The notes under the pieces: model-generated
What the model was told of the DNA's origin: nothing
The model's input: only the letters and a program-made list of their open reading frames with translations
Databases searched by the model: none
Source: Mycolicibacterium grossiae
GTDB lineage: Bacteria > Actinomycetota > Actinomycetes > Mycobacteriales > Mycobacteriaceae
NCBI RefSeq assembly: GCF_008329645.1
Contig: NZ_CP043474.1
Coordinates: 4,402,001-4,466,000, forward strand
DNA length: 64,000 bases
Direction: 5' to 3'
In this document: in pieces, positions 35,992 through 45,664 of the stretch
Layout: the number at the start of each line of letters is the position of its first letter
Position numbering within the stretch: the first letter of the stretch is position 1
Program-made: the position numbers and the translations under genes

Positions 35992-36477
35992 TCAGCGGTT
36001 CAGCATCCAGATGCGGGTCGACAGCGCCGTCGCGAAGGCGCACCACAGTGGGTACAGGCCGAGCACCCCGGCCGGTGCACCGTTGGTGCGGACCGCCCGG
36101 CGGGTCAGGTCGGCACTGCTGACGGTGAGTGCGGCGGCGGCGACCGCCGAGGCGCCGAGTTGGCGACGGTTGAAGAACAGCCACGACCACCCGCCGTTGA
36201 GGACGAGATTCAGCGCCAGCAGCGCCGAGTACTTCGACGCTTCGTCGTTGCGGCTCTGCTCGTTCAGGGTGTCGATGGTGGTGGCCGACACCGCGGCGAT
36301 GTCGGCGTACAGCAGCGGCCACACGATGGGGAACGCCTGGCGCGGTGGCTGGAAGCTCGGCTTGCGGAGCCGGGCGTACCACAGGGACTGGGCGGGACGG
36401 CTGGCGAGACCGCCCACGACCGCGGTCGCCAGCGTGGCGGCTCCCGTCTTGGCGAGCGTCTGGGTGCGCATGCTCAT
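35992..36477 (-). CDS. TspO/MBR-family membrane protein
   Basis: The product is 161 aa; ATG 36477 overlaps the NCS1 stop by 4 nt (ATGA). It has five membrane segments with the family blocks WYARLRKPSFQPPRQAFPIVWPLLY (in two parts) and LALNLVLNGGWSWLFF. TspO proteins bind porphyrins or cholesterol and take part in stress and tetrapyrrole handling. Coupling to a nucleobase-type permease is unusual and may only be positional. Confidence 0.85.
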   Translation of the reverse strand: MSMRTQTLAKTGAATLATAVVGGLASRPAQSLWYARLRKPSFQPPRQAFPIVWPLLYADIAAVSATTIDTLNEQSRNDEASKYSALLALNLVLNGGWSWLFFNRRQLGASAVAAAALTVSSADLTRRAVRTNGAPAGVLGLYPLWCAFATALSTRIWMLNR

Positions 36478-37967
36478 TCCTCTCCGTCCCGCGCGGGTTC
36501 CGACGCGGGCGTCACTGGTGTCGACACGGACGATGGCCGGCGCGACCACCGGTACCCACCGTAGAGGACCAGCGCGACGGCGAAGTCGACGAAGTACGCC
36601 ACGTCGGCGCCGTGCCACGCGAGCGCCACGGGTCCCTGGATCAGGGTGGTGTTCATGAACGGCACGGCCGCGACGTACGCGACGACGAAGGCCACCAGCG
36701 CCGCGACCGCGTCGGCGCGGCCGGTGCGCTCGACGGCGGGATCGACGACGGCCACGCCGCTGCCGACGTCGGCGCCGCTGACCACGGTGCGCCGCCTCAG
36801 CCGGAGGACCCAGTCGATCACCACCACGGCGACGAACCCGGGGATCCAGTACCCGATGAGCAGCAGCACGTCCTGGAAGCGGGTGGCGGTGTCGGCGGCG
36901 TGCAACCACAGGATGAGCGCGAACGCCGCAACCGTGACGACGACCGACGACACCGGCCTGCGCAGCCGGACGCCGAGCGTCTGCAGGGCAAGCGACCCGC
37001 TGTAGTCGTTCATGACCCCCGACCCGACCGACGCGAGCGCGATGATGGCCAGCGCCAGCGCGCCGATCACGCCGCCACCCATCACGCTCTGCACGCCCTC
37101 CACCGAGTGTTCGGAGACCAGCTCGCCCGCGGCAACGCCGATGCCCTGAATGAAGGTGTACGCCACCGCGATGCCGGCGAACGAGTAGCCGAACACCCGC
37201 AGCGGCGACGAGTCGGCGGGCAGGTACCGGCTGAAGTCGGCGGCGTAGCTTGCCCAGGACACCGACAGGCTCAGCGCGATCGTCACCTCGAGCACGAAGG
37301 CCCCGACGAGGTCGGCACCGGTGACGGTCGCCGGCACCACCACGTCGTGACCGCCGACCAGACGGACCGCGAACACCACGAACGTCGCGAGCAGCACCAC
37401 GGTCAGGACCGCCTGCAGGCGGTGAATGAGCTCGTAGCCGAAGAAGCCGACGACGCCCTGCACGCCGAGGACGATCAGCACGGCGGCCCAGAACGGGATG
37501 CCGAGCAGGGCGGCCAGCGCCTCGCCGCCGAACAGCCCGACCAAAGCGTCCCAGGCAATCGATGACAGCCACTGCAGCGCGGCGGGCAGGACGACGGTGC
37601 CGCCGAAGGCCATCCGACCGGTCGGCAACTGGGCGGTGCCGGTCCGCGGCCCCCACGTGGACAGGTAGCCGACCACGAGTGAGCCGAGCACCGTGCCGAT
37701 CACCATGGCGAGCATGCCGAGCCAGAAGCCGAGCCCGAGGGTGATGGCCAGCGCGCCGGTGAAGACGCCGGTCATGTTCACCTGCGGTGCGAACCAGACG
37801 GTGAACAGCCGCCGCGGCGATCCATAGCGACGGTCGAGCGGTATCGGGGCGATCCCGTGCGTCTCGACGCGAAGGTCTCCCGCGCCCGCCGGGGTGCGGC
37901 CGGAGAACGGCGGGGCGCTCAGCGCGCTCGACGGCGGCGGAGTCTGGGTGAGCGGACGCTCGGTCAT
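36474..37967 (-). CDS. NCS1-family purine/cytosine-type permease
   Basis: The product is 497 aa with twelve membrane helices. The family signature appears as FTVWFAPQVNMTGVFTGAL in helix 1 and LSVSWASYAADFSRYLP in the middle, where the substrate and sodium or proton sites lie. This pattern belongs to the purine-cytosine permease branch (PurP/CodB-like), different from the allantoin-type permease at 17.6-19.1 kb. The gene overlaps tspO by 4 nt. It faces the pot operon over about 220 bp of spacer. The substrate is probably a nucleobase or related compound. Confidence 0.85.
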   Translation of the reverse strand: MTERPLTQTPPPSSALSAPPFSGRTPAGAGDLRVETHGIAPIPLDRRYGSPRRLFTVWFAPQVNMTGVFTGALAITLGLGFWLGMLAMVIGTVLGSLVVGYLSTWGPRTGTAQLPTGRMAFGGTVVLPAALQWLSSIAWDALVGLFGGEALAALLGIPFWAAVLIVLGVQGVVGFFGYELIHRLQAVLTVVLLATFVVFAVRLVGGHDVVVPATVTGADLVGAFVLEVTIALSLSVSWASYAADFSRYLPADSSPLRVFGYSFAGIAVAYTFIQGIGVAAGELVSEHSVEGVQSVMGGGVIGALALAIIALASVGSGVMNDYSGSLALQTLGVRLRRPVSSVVVTVAAFALILWLHAADTATRFQDVLLLIGYWIPGFVAVVVIDWVLRLRRRTVVSGADVGSGVAVVDPAVERTGRADAVAALVAFVVAYVAAVPFMNTTLIQGPVALAWHGADVAYFVDFAVALVLYGGYRWSRRPSSVSTPVTPASEPARDGEE

Positions 37968-38050
37968 GCGCTCATTCGACCACGCAGGTGCTCACCAGCG
38001 TGCACGCGCGTGCCGAAGGTACGAGATCCGGCGCGGATTCGGCGTCTGAG

Positions 38051-38188
38051 CAACGTTCAGGATGAGGAAATCCATTGTTCGATGGCGAAAACGTTGCGGA
38101 AACGGTTGCGAAGGTGCGTCCGATGGGTGAAGGTTTACCCACAGCGCACGGGCTGAGCAGGGCTGCCATCGCCCTGGCGACGTCAGCC
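38051..38188 (+). promoter_or_regulatory. Possible structured 5' leader of the pot operon
   Basis: Three stem sets stand in series before potA. CAACGTT/AACGTTG (38051-57, 38090-96) encloses the small hairpins GGAT/ATCC and CCAT/ATGG. GTGCG-TGGGT pairs with ACCCA-CGCAC (38114-38149). GGCTGA-CAGGGC pairs with GCCCTG-TCAGCC (38151-38188), ending at the ATG 38189. I match it to no known riboswitch class. If potA starts at CTG 38216, behind gaggaga, the whole array is untranslated. Folding by chance in GC-rich DNA is a real alternative. Confidence 0.35.
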
Positions 38189-39406
38189 ATGCCTGCGAGG
38201 CACGAGGAGAGACTTCTGACCGGCACGAGCAGCACAGCCGTCGACCACCCGACGGGAGAGGACGGGACCACCCGCGGCGCGGGACGCCCCGTCATCGAGA
38301 TCGACCACGTCACGAAGCGCTTCGACGATTACGTCGCAGTCGCCGACGCACACTTCTCGATCGCCTCCGGCGAGTTCTTCTCCATGCTGGGCCCATCGGG
38401 CTGCGGCAAGACCACCACGCTGCGGATGATCGCGGGCTTCGAGACGCCGACGACGGGGGCCATCCGCCTCGAGGGCGCCGACGTATCGAAGGTCCCGCCG
38501 CACAAGCGCAACGTCAACACCGTCTTTCAGCACTACGCGCTCTTCCCGCACATGTCGGTGTGGGACAACGTCGCCTACGGCCCGCGGTCGATGAAGAAGG
38601 GCAAGGCCGAGGTCACCCGCCGCGTCGACGAGATCCTCGAGATCGTCCGGCTCACCGACTTCGCCAAGCGCAAGCCCGGCCAGCTGTCCGGCGGTCAGCA
38701 GCAGCGCGTCGCCCTGGCCCGCGCGTTGGTCAACTACCCCAGCGCACTGCTGCTCGACGAACCCCTCGGCGCACTCGATCTCAAGCTGCGACATGCAATG
38801 CAATTCGAGCTCAAGCGCATCCAGCGCGAGGTCGGCATCACGTTCATCTACGTGACGCACGATCAAGAGGAGGCGCTCACCATGAGTGACCGCATCGCCG
38901 TGATGAACGCCGGCAACGTCGAGCAAATCGGCTCTCCCACCGAGATCTACGACGCGCCCGCCACCGTGTTCGTCGCCAACTTCATCGGCCAGGCCAATCT
39001 GTGGCCGGGACGCCAGCAGCGCGTCGACGGCGGAGTCGCCGAGATGGCGGTGCTCGGCACCACGCTGCGTGCCCGCGCCGGCGAGACCGCGATCGAAGCC
39101 GGCGGCCGCGCGACGCTGATGGTGCGCCCGGAACGGGTGCGCGTGTCGACCGAACCGTTCGGCGGCGACCATGCGTCGGTCGCGGGCACCGTCGCCGACG
39201 TTACGTTCCAGGGTCCGGTGCTGCGAGTCTCGGTCACGGCGCCCGACGACTCGACCATCGTCGCGCACGTCGGGCCCGAGCACGGCCTGCCGACGCTGCG
39301 GCCGGGCGACCGGGTGCACGCCGGCTGGACGCCCGACGCGTCGCTGGTGCTGCCCGCCGCCGACATCCCGACCACCGAAGACCTCGAGGACATGCTCGAC
39401 GATTAG
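38189..39406 (+). CDS. potA: Polyamine-type ABC transporter ATPase PotA
   Basis: From ATG 38189 the protein is 405 aa. The start is uncertain: the frame is open from ATG 38075, and a CTG at 38216 has the best ribosome site (gaggaga). Domains are standard: Walker A GPSGCGKTTT, Q-loop FQHYALFPHM, signature LSGGQQQRVALARAL, Walker B ALLLDEPLGALDLKL, H-loop THDQEEAL, and a C-terminal TOBE domain from about residue 270. It powers import of spermidine/putrescine or a similar cation together with the binding protein and the two permeases that follow. The gene order is A-D-B-C. Confidence 0.88.
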   Translation: MPARHEERLLTGTSSTAVDHPTGEDGTTRGAGRPVIEIDHVTKRFDDYVAVADAHFSIASGEFFSMLGPSGCGKTTTLRMIAGFETPTTGAIRLEGADVSKVPPHKRNVNTVFQHYALFPHMSVWDNVAYGPRSMKKGKAEVTRRVDEILEIVRLTDFAKRKPGQLSGGQQQRVALARALVNYPSALLLDEPLGALDLKLRHAMQFELKRIQREVGITFIYVTHDQEEALTMSDRIAVMNAGNVEQIGSPTEIYDAPATVFVANFIGQANLWPGRQQRVDGGVAEMAVLGTTLRARAGETAIEAGGRATLMVRPERVRVSTEPFGGDHASVAGTVADVTFQGPVLRVSVTAPDDSTIVAHVGPEHGLPTLRPGDRVHAGWTPDASLVLPAADIPTTEDLEDMLDD

Positions 39407-39457
39407 TCGGGCGATGACCGCCTCCCCTCCCCTCCTCGACGAAAGGCACTCTCCGCC

Positions 39458-40639
39458 ATGGCTTCCGACTCTCAGTTCGACCCGCGCCGCCTGGCCGCCA
39501 CCCGCACCAACCGCCGTCGGTTCATCGGCGGCGGCGCCGCAGCCGCGGCGGCGGCCATCCTCGGTCCGTCGTTCCTGGCGGCGTGCGGGTCGGACAGCTC
39601 CTCGTCCGGCTCCGGCGGCAGCGACACCACCGGCACGTCGAGCAACACGCTGCGCATCTCCAACTGGCCGCTGTACATGGCCGACGGCTTCGTCGCGGCG
39701 TTCCAAACGGCCTCCGGTCTGACCGTGGACTACAAGGAGGACTACAACGACAACGAGCAGTGGTTCGCCAAGGTCAAGGAGCCGTTGTCGCGCAAGCAGG
39801 ACATCGGCGCCGACCTCGTCGTGCCGACGCAGTTCATGGCGACCCGCATCAAGGGCCTGAACTGGCTGAACGAGATCAGCGACGCCGGCGTCCCGAACCG
39901 CAAGAACCTGCGGCAGGATCTGCTCGACGCGAAGGTCGACCCGGGCCGCAAGTTCACCGCGCCGTACATGACGGGCATGGTGGGCCTGGCCTACAACCGC
40001 GCCGCGACCGGACGTGACATCCGGTCGATCGACGATCTATGGGATCCCACGTTCAAGGGCCGGGTCAGCCTCTTCTCCGACGTGCAGGACGGCCTCGGCA
40101 TGATCATGTCGTCGCAGGGCAATTCGGTGGAGGACCCGACGAGCGACGGCGTCAAGAAGGCCGTCGACCTGGTGCGCGAGCAGAAGGACAAGGGCCAGAT
40201 CCGGCGGTTCACCGGCAACGACTACGCCGACGACCTGGCCTCGGGCAACATCGCGATCGCGCAAGCGTATTCGGGCGACATCGTGCAATTGCAGGCCGAC
40301 AATCCCGACCTGCAGTTCGTGGTGCCGGAGTCCGGTGGCGTCTGGTTCATCGACACGATGGTGGTGCCCTACACCACGCAGAACCAGAAGGGCGCCGAGC
40401 AGTGGATCGACTACGTCTACGACCGCGCCAACTACGCGAAGCTCGTCGCCTTCGTGCAGTACGTGCCGGTGCTCAGTGACATGACCGACGAACTGACCAA
40501 GGTCGATCCCGCGGTCGCGAAGAACCCGCTGATCAACCCGCCGGAGAACATGCAATCCAACCTCAAGTCCTGGGCGGCGCTGTCCGACGAGCAGACGCAG
40601 GAGTTCAACACCCTGTACGCCGCCGTGACCGGCGGCTGA
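39458..40639 (+). CDS. potD: Polyamine-type ABC transporter binding lipoprotein PotD
   Basis: The product is 393 aa. The N-terminus combines a twin-arginine-like NRRRFIGGG and a lipobox LAACG (Cys at about 44), so it is exported by the Tat route and lipid-anchored. A Ser/Gly-rich tether follows, then the PotD/PotF fold starting LRISNWPLYMADGF. Conserved positions such as GNIAIAQAYSGDI and VPESGGVWFIDTMVVP belong to the ligand cleft. It captures the polyamine or related amine outside the membrane. It lies 51 nt after potA. Confidence 0.9.
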   Translation: MASDSQFDPRRLAATRTNRRRFIGGGAAAAAAAILGPSFLAACGSDSSSSGSGGSDTTGTSSNTLRISNWPLYMADGFVAAFQTASGLTVDYKEDYNDNEQWFAKVKEPLSRKQDIGADLVVPTQFMATRIKGLNWLNEISDAGVPNRKNLRQDLLDAKVDPGRKFTAPYMTGMVGLAYNRAATGRDIRSIDDLWDPTFKGRVSLFSDVQDGLGMIMSSQGNSVEDPTSDGVKKAVDLVREQKDKGQIRRFTGNDYADDLASGNIAIAQAYSGDIVQLQADNPDLQFVVPESGGVWFIDTMVVPYTTQNQKGAEQWIDYVYDRANYAKLVAFVQYVPVLSDMTDELTKVDPAVAKNPLINPPENMQSNLKSWAALSDEQTQEFNTLYAAVTGG

Positions 40640-40640
40640 C

Positions 40641-41516
40641 ATGGCAGGAGTCGCGACCAGCGGGAGGCAACGCAGCAAGCTCGCGCCCTACCTGATGATC
40701 CTGCCGGCGCTGGTGTATCTCGGGGTCTTCTTCGTGGTGCCGCTGGTGACGCTGGCGCGGACGTCGCTGTCGTCGACCGGCGGCTCGGTGTACCTGCCGA
40801 CGCTCACGTTCGACTGGAACTTCGGCAATTACGCGACGGCGTTCCGGCAGTACGAGGACCAGATCCTCCGGTCGTTCGGCTATGCCGCCGTCGCCACCGT
40901 GGTGTGCCTGCTGCTGGCGTACCCGTTGGCGTACGTCATCGCGTTCAAGGCCGGCCGGTACAAGAACCTGATCCTCGGCCTGGTGATCCTGCCGTTCTTC
41001 GTCACGTTCCTCATCCGCACGATCGCCTGGAAGACGATCCTGGCCGACGAGGGCTGGGTGGTGCAGGCACTCGGAGCGGTGGGTCTGCTGCCCGAGGAGG
41101 GCCGGTTGCTGTCGACCGGCTGGGCGGTCATCGGCGGGCTGATCTACAACTGGATCATCTTCATGATCCTGCCGCTGTACGTGAGCTTGGAGAAGATCGA
41201 CCCGCGGCTGCTGGAGGCGTCGAAGGACCTGTACTCCTCCAGCCCCCGGAGTTTCGGCAAGGTGATCCTGCCGCTGTCGATGCCCGGTGTGCTGGCGGGC
41301 AGCATGCTGGTGTTCATCCCGGCGGTCGGCGACTTCATCAACGCCGACTACCTGGGCAGCACGCAGACCACGATGATCGGCAACGTGATTCAGAAGCAGT
41401 TCCTGGTGGTCAAGGACTACCCGGCGGCTGCCGCGCTGAGTTTCCTGCTGATGGCGCTGATCCTCGTCGGGGTGCTGCTCTACACCCGGGCACTGGGAAC
41501 CGAGGACCTGGTATGA
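40641..41516 (+). CDS. potB: Polyamine-type ABC transporter permease PotB
   Basis: The product is 291 aa, starting 1 nt after the potD stop. It has six membrane helices. The EAA loop that contacts the ATPase appears as LEASKDLYSSSPRSFGKVILPLSMPGV. The N-terminal part LAPYLMILPALVYLGVFFVVPLV is the first helix. It forms the channel with PotC. Its stop overlaps the potC start by 4 nt (ATGA). Confidence 0.9.
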   Translation: MAGVATSGRQRSKLAPYLMILPALVYLGVFFVVPLVTLARTSLSSTGGSVYLPTLTFDWNFGNYATAFRQYEDQILRSFGYAAVATVVCLLLAYPLAYVIAFKAGRYKNLILGLVILPFFVTFLIRTIAWKTILADEGWVVQALGAVGLLPEEGRLLSTGWAVIGGLIYNWIIFMILPLYVSLEKIDPRLLEASKDLYSSSPRSFGKVILPLSMPGVLAGSMLVFIPAVGDFINADYLGSTQTTMIGNVIQKQFLVVKDYPAAAALSFLLMALILVGVLLYTRALGTEDLV

Positions 41517-42385
41517 CGATCCGAGACCGCATCGCCGAGGCCAACGCGGACGTCGCCGCCACTCACGACGACGCGACGCCGAAGCGCTCGCTGGCCACAC
41601 GACTCAATCTTGGCGACAACGCATTGCGCGTCGTCGCCGGACTGGTGCTCCTGTATCTGTTCCTGCCGATCTTCGTGATCATCCTGTTCTCGTTCAACAA
41701 GCCGACGGGCAAGTTCAACTACACGTGGCGCGGTTTCACGCTCGAGAACTGGGCCGATCCGTTCAAGTACCCGGCGCTGACCGAGGCACTGAAGCTGAGC
41801 CTCAGCATTGCGGCCGTGTCGACGCTCATCGCCCTGGTGCTCGGCACGTTGGTCGCGATCGCTCTGGTGCGCCAACGGTTCCGCGGGTCGCGCGCGGTGG
41901 ACACGTTCCTGGTGCTGCCGCTGACCGCACCCGAGGTCGTGATGGGCGCGTCGCTGCTGACGCTGTTCCTCGACCTCAACTGGGCGGCCGGCTATACGAC
42001 GATCCTCATCGCCCACGTCGCCTTCGAGGTGAGCTTCATCGCGATGACGGTCCGGGCCCGCGTGCGGGGCTTCGACTGGACGTTGGAGGACGCCTCGATG
42101 GACCTGGGCGCCAGCCCGACGCGAACGTTCTTCCGGGTGACGCTACCGCTGATCGTCCCCGGAATCGTTGCCGCAGCGATGCTCTCGTTCGCGCTGTCCC
42201 TCGACGACTTCATCATCACCTACTTCGTCAGCGGATCCACCACGACGTATCCGCTGTACGTCAACGCGGCGGTGAAGGCGGCGGTGCCTCCGCAGATCAA
42301 CGTGCTCGCCACCGCGATCCTGTTGATCAGCCTACTGCTGCTGGCGGTCGGCACGCTGTACCGCCGCAAGCGGATCGACACCTGA
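41513..42385 (+). CDS. potC: Polyamine-type ABC transporter permease PotC
   Basis: ATG 41513 overlaps the potB stop and gives 290 aa. After a hydrophilic N-terminal 35 residues come six membrane helices; the EAA loop reads LEDASMDLGASPTRTFFRVTLPLI. The block FALSLDDFIITYFVSG is typical of PotC. It is the last gene of the operon and is convergent with the MMPL pseudogene, whose stop lies 29 bp away. Confidence 0.9.
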   Translation: MTIRDRIAEANADVAATHDDATPKRSLATRLNLGDNALRVVAGLVLLYLFLPIFVIILFSFNKPTGKFNYTWRGFTLENWADPFKYPALTEALKLSLSIAAVSTLIALVLGTLVAIALVRQRFRGSRAVDTFLVLPLTAPEVVMGASLLTLFLDLNWAAGYTTILIAHVAFEVSFIAMTVRARVRGFDWTLEDASMDLGASPTRTFFRVTLPLIVPGIVAAAMLSFALSLDDFIITYFVSGSTTTYPLYVNAAVKAAVPPQINVLATAILLISLLLLAVGTLYRRKRIDT

Positions 42386-42413
42386 CGCTCGGCGACGGAC
42401 TCGGGCGTCCACG

Positions 42414-44606
42414 TCAGGCGTCGACGCGCGCCTGGTGCCTCTCCTCGAGCGCCGCGCCCTCGATGTCGACGTCGGGGACGTACCGGCCGAACCACCTCGA
42501 GTGCGCCCACGCCGTGCTGCCGAGCATCGCGAGGACGGCGGGGATCAGCGTCAGCCGCACCACGAACGCGTCGAGGAACACCCCGGCCGCGAGGGTCAGG
42601 CCGACCGACTTGATGATCGGGTCGCCGCCGGCGAGGAACGCGATGAACACGCCGAACATGATGAGCGCGGCGGCGGTCACGACGCGTGCGGACAACCCGA
42701 CGCCGCGGCGGACCGCCTCCCGCGCGTCCTCGGGATGGCGGCTGTACTCCTCCTTGATGCGCGAGACGACGAACACCTGGTAGTCGCTGGAGAGGCCGAA
42801 CACGATGGCCAGCACGATGATCGGCAGGAAGCTGATCGTCTCGCCCGGCGTGATGCCGAGCAGTCCCGCCGCCCAACCCCACTGGAAGATGGCGACCTGC
42901 ACGCCCATCGCCGCGAACACCGACAGCAGGAATCCGACGATCGACGTGATCGGGACGATCGCGGTGCGGAACGCGATCGTCAGCAACACGAACGCCAGTC
43001 CGACGACGACGAGCAGGAACACCGGCAACGCGCTGGCGAGCTTGTCCGAGGTGTCGATGTTGGACGCGGTGTTGCCGCCGACGAGGATGGTCGCGCCGGT
43101 GTTGCCGACGATGGCCTCGCGGTCGGCGCGGATCCGCTTGACGAGGTCAGCGGTCTCGGTGTCGTTGGGTCCCGTCGTCGGGATGACCTGAATGACACCC
43201 GTTGCGTTCTGCACCACGGCGGGAGCAGCGGTCACCACGCCGTCCTCGCCGCGCAGGTTGGCGGCGATGGCCTCGACGGCGCGGGGGTCCGACGCCGCGG
43301 AGAGATCGGCGACGACGAGCAGTGGCCCGTTGAAGCCCGCTCCGAGGTGCTCGGTCGTCGCGTCGTAGGCCTTGCGGGCGGTGTTCGTCTCGGGCTGCGA
43401 GGCGCCGCTCGGCAGCCCGAGGTGCATGCCGAGGGTGGGCAGGCCGATGATCACCAGGGCAGCGACCCCGGCGGTGAGCAGCGGCACGCGGAACCGGACC
43501 ACGAACCGCGCCCATTTGGCCCCCATCGTGCGCTGCGGCGTGTAGGCCGCGACCTGCGCGACCTCCTTGGCGCGGTTCGGCTGCCCGGGGGTCTTGATGA
43601 AGGTGGCCACCTTGCGGCCGGCGAAACCGAGCAGAGCGGGCAGCAGCGTGAGCGCGATCAGCAGAGCCACGAGCACCGACAGGGCGGCGGCGATGCCCAT
43701 GTAGGTGAGGAACGGGATGCCCACGACCGCGAGTCCGCACAGCGCGATGATGACGGTCAGCGCCGCGAACACGACAGCGCTCCCCGCGGTGCCGACGGCC
43801 AGGCCGACGGCTTCGTCCTCGGGCTTCAGGAGCAGCAGGTTGTTGCGGTAGCGGTTGAGGATGAACAACGCGTAGTCGATGCCACAGGACAGTCCGAGCA
43901 TCAGCGCCAACGACAGTGCGGCCGAGGGCATGTCGATGAACGCGGCGACGGCGAAGATGCCCATCGCGCCGATGCCGACGCCGATGCTGGCGGTGAGGAT
44001 CGGCAGACCCGCGGCGACGACGGCACCGAAGGTGACCAGCAGGATGAGGAACGCGACGACGATGCCGATGATCTCGGGCAGGTGCGGGACGGTCACCTTG
44101 TAGCCGGGGTACACGCTGCCGCCGTACTCGACGTCGAGTCCGGCGGCCTGCACGGGCGCCATCGCCGCGCTGAGCTGGCCCAGGGAGCCGTCGGTGACCT
44201 CGCCCATGGGGGCCTTCCACTACACCGTGCCCAGCCCGACGCGCCCATCGGGAGCGACCAGGCGCGTCTGGGTCGGCCCCGCCGCCATGGCGACGTCGGG
44301 CGATGCGGCCACCGTCGCCATGGCGCGGTCGATCGCCGGCGCGAGTGCCGGATCGTTGAGCGACCGGCCCGGCTGCGCGATGAACGCCACCTGGGTCTGC
44401 GCGCCGCTGAACGCGGGCGCCTTCTGCTGCAACTGCTCGACGGCCTGCTGCGACTCGGTGCCGGGGATGCTGAAGTCGTCCTTCGGCTGGCCGCCCAGGC
44501 CGAGGCCCGCGGCGACGACGGCGCCGAGCACCACCAGCCACGCCACGAGCACCAGCCAGCGGCGTCGATGGCTGAAGCGGGCGAGGGCGTACAGATAGCG
44601 CGACAT
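42414..44606 (-). pseudogene. MMPL/RND-family transporter interrupted by an in-frame TAG
   Basis: The gene reads from ATG 44606 (ggagg upstream) to the stop at 42414, about 730 codons, normal for the family. One amber codon at 44222-44220 breaks it after codon 128: VGLGTV, stop, WKAPMGEVTDG, without change of frame. A C-to-T change of CAG would explain it. The first piece holds helix 1 and part of the outer domain; the second, from ATG 44207, has the remaining helices (FLILLVTFGAV, LGLSCGIDYALFILNRYR, LAIVFGLSSDYQVFVVSR). MMPL proteins export lipids or small hydrophobic compounds. Sequencing error or readthrough are alternatives. Confidence 0.88.
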
Positions 44607-44701
44607 CGTGGAGATCCTCCGCTGGGCGAAACCGGACACCCGTCCATTGCCCGCTGTCGGGCGGATCAATCGCCCGGGTGGGTGGAATCACCCTCGTCGC
44701 A

Positions 44702-45574
44702 TCACCCGGTCACCTCGGCCGGCACCGGCGGTACGGTCCGCGCACCGGTGCGGGCGGCCCCTACGCCCGCGGCCACGACCAGCGCGATCCCGACCAATCC
44801 GGCCGGACCGGGCACCTGGTGCAGGACGACGAAGCCGACCAGCATCGCGAAACCGGGTTCGAGAGCCATCAGCGTGCCGAACGCCGCGGTGGTGAGGCGC
44901 CGCAGCGCCAGCATCTCGAGGGTGAATGGCACCACCGGGAGCAGCAGCGCCAAACCGATGCCGACGAGCAGGATCTCCGGCGTCACGCGCGGCAGCACGA
45001 CCGGACCCACGACGAGTGTGGAGAACACCGCGGCGGTGCCCATGGACACCGCGAGTCCGTTGATGCCCTCGACGGCGTCACCGACGCGTTGCGTGAGCAG
45101 GATGTAAAGCCCCCAGCACACCGCGGCGGCCAGCGCGAAGCCGACGCCGACCACGTCGACGGTGCCCGACCACGGCTGGGTCAGGAGCAGCACGCCGAGC
45201 GCGGCGAGGCCGGGCCACAGGAACCGCGAGCGGCCCCGACCCAGCAGCACCGCGACGCCGAGAGGGCCGAGGAATTCGAGCGCGCTCGCCGTACCGAGCG
45301 GGATGCGGGCGATAGCCGCCATGAACAGCAGCGTCACGCCCGCGGTGACGACGCCCAACAGGACGCAGGTGAGGAACGCAGGCCGGGTGAAGGCGGCGCG
45401 ACGGGGACGGACGAGCAGCAGCAGGAGCACCCCCGCCCAGGCCAGCCGCAACCAGGCCGCGCCCTCGACGCCGATGCGGTCGACGAGGGTCAATGAGAGG
45501 GCGAGGCCGACCTGCACGCTCAGCATCGATCCGGTCGCCATCGCCGCGCCGGTGCGGGCCTGATTGGATGTCAC
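44702..45574 (-). CDS. EamA-family (RhtA-like) exporter
   Basis: GTG 45574 gives 290 aa; the frame is open upstream to 45616. Ten membrane helices form two EamA repeats (IARIPLGTASALEFLGPLGV in the first, LVVGPVVLPRVTPEILLVGIG in the second). Members of the RhtA branch export threonine, homoserine or other amino acids and metabolites. It is divergent from the flavin reductase gene, with a 7-bp-arm palindrome between them. The MMPL gene lies downstream in the same direction. Confidence 0.85.
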   Translation of the reverse strand: MTSNQARTGAAMATGSMLSVQVGLALSLTLVDRIGVEGAAWLRLAWAGVLLLLLVRPRRAAFTRPAFLTCVLLGVVTAGVTLLFMAAIARIPLGTASALEFLGPLGVAVLLGRGRSRFLWPGLAALGVLLLTQPWSGTVDVVGVGFALAAAVCWGLYILLTQRVGDAVEGINGLAVSMGTAAVFSTLVVGPVVLPRVTPEILLVGIGLALLLPVVPFTLEMLALRRLTTAAFGTLMALEPGFAMLVGFVVLHQVPGPAGLVGIALVVAAGVGAARTGARTVPPVPAEVTG

Positions 45575-45628
45575 CCGAGCATTGAACGGGAGGCGAAACG
45601 TTCGCGTCCACGTCATTTATGCGGATAT

Positions 45629-45651
45629 ACCGTTCACGATCGTCGAACGGT
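45629..45651. promoter_or_regulatory. Palindrome in the EamA/flavin-reductase divergent promoter
   Basis: ACCGTTC and GAACGGT are perfect 7-bp arms around a 9-nt centre, ending 13 bp before the flavin reductase start codon. It is a possible operator for an unlinked regulator; no regulator gene is adjacent. Confidence 0.35.
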
Positions 45652-45664
45652 CACTCAGGAAGGC

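Noticed and set aside
44649..44662. Hairpin GCCCG-ctgt-CGGGC between the EamA and MMPL genes
   Set aside because: The stem is only 5 bp in GC-rich DNA, too weak to call a terminator or operator.
42435..45107. 890-codon plus-strand frame opposite the MMPL and EamA genes
   Set aside because: Asp/Gln/Arg/His-rich product without any domain; antisense of membrane-protein coding sequence.
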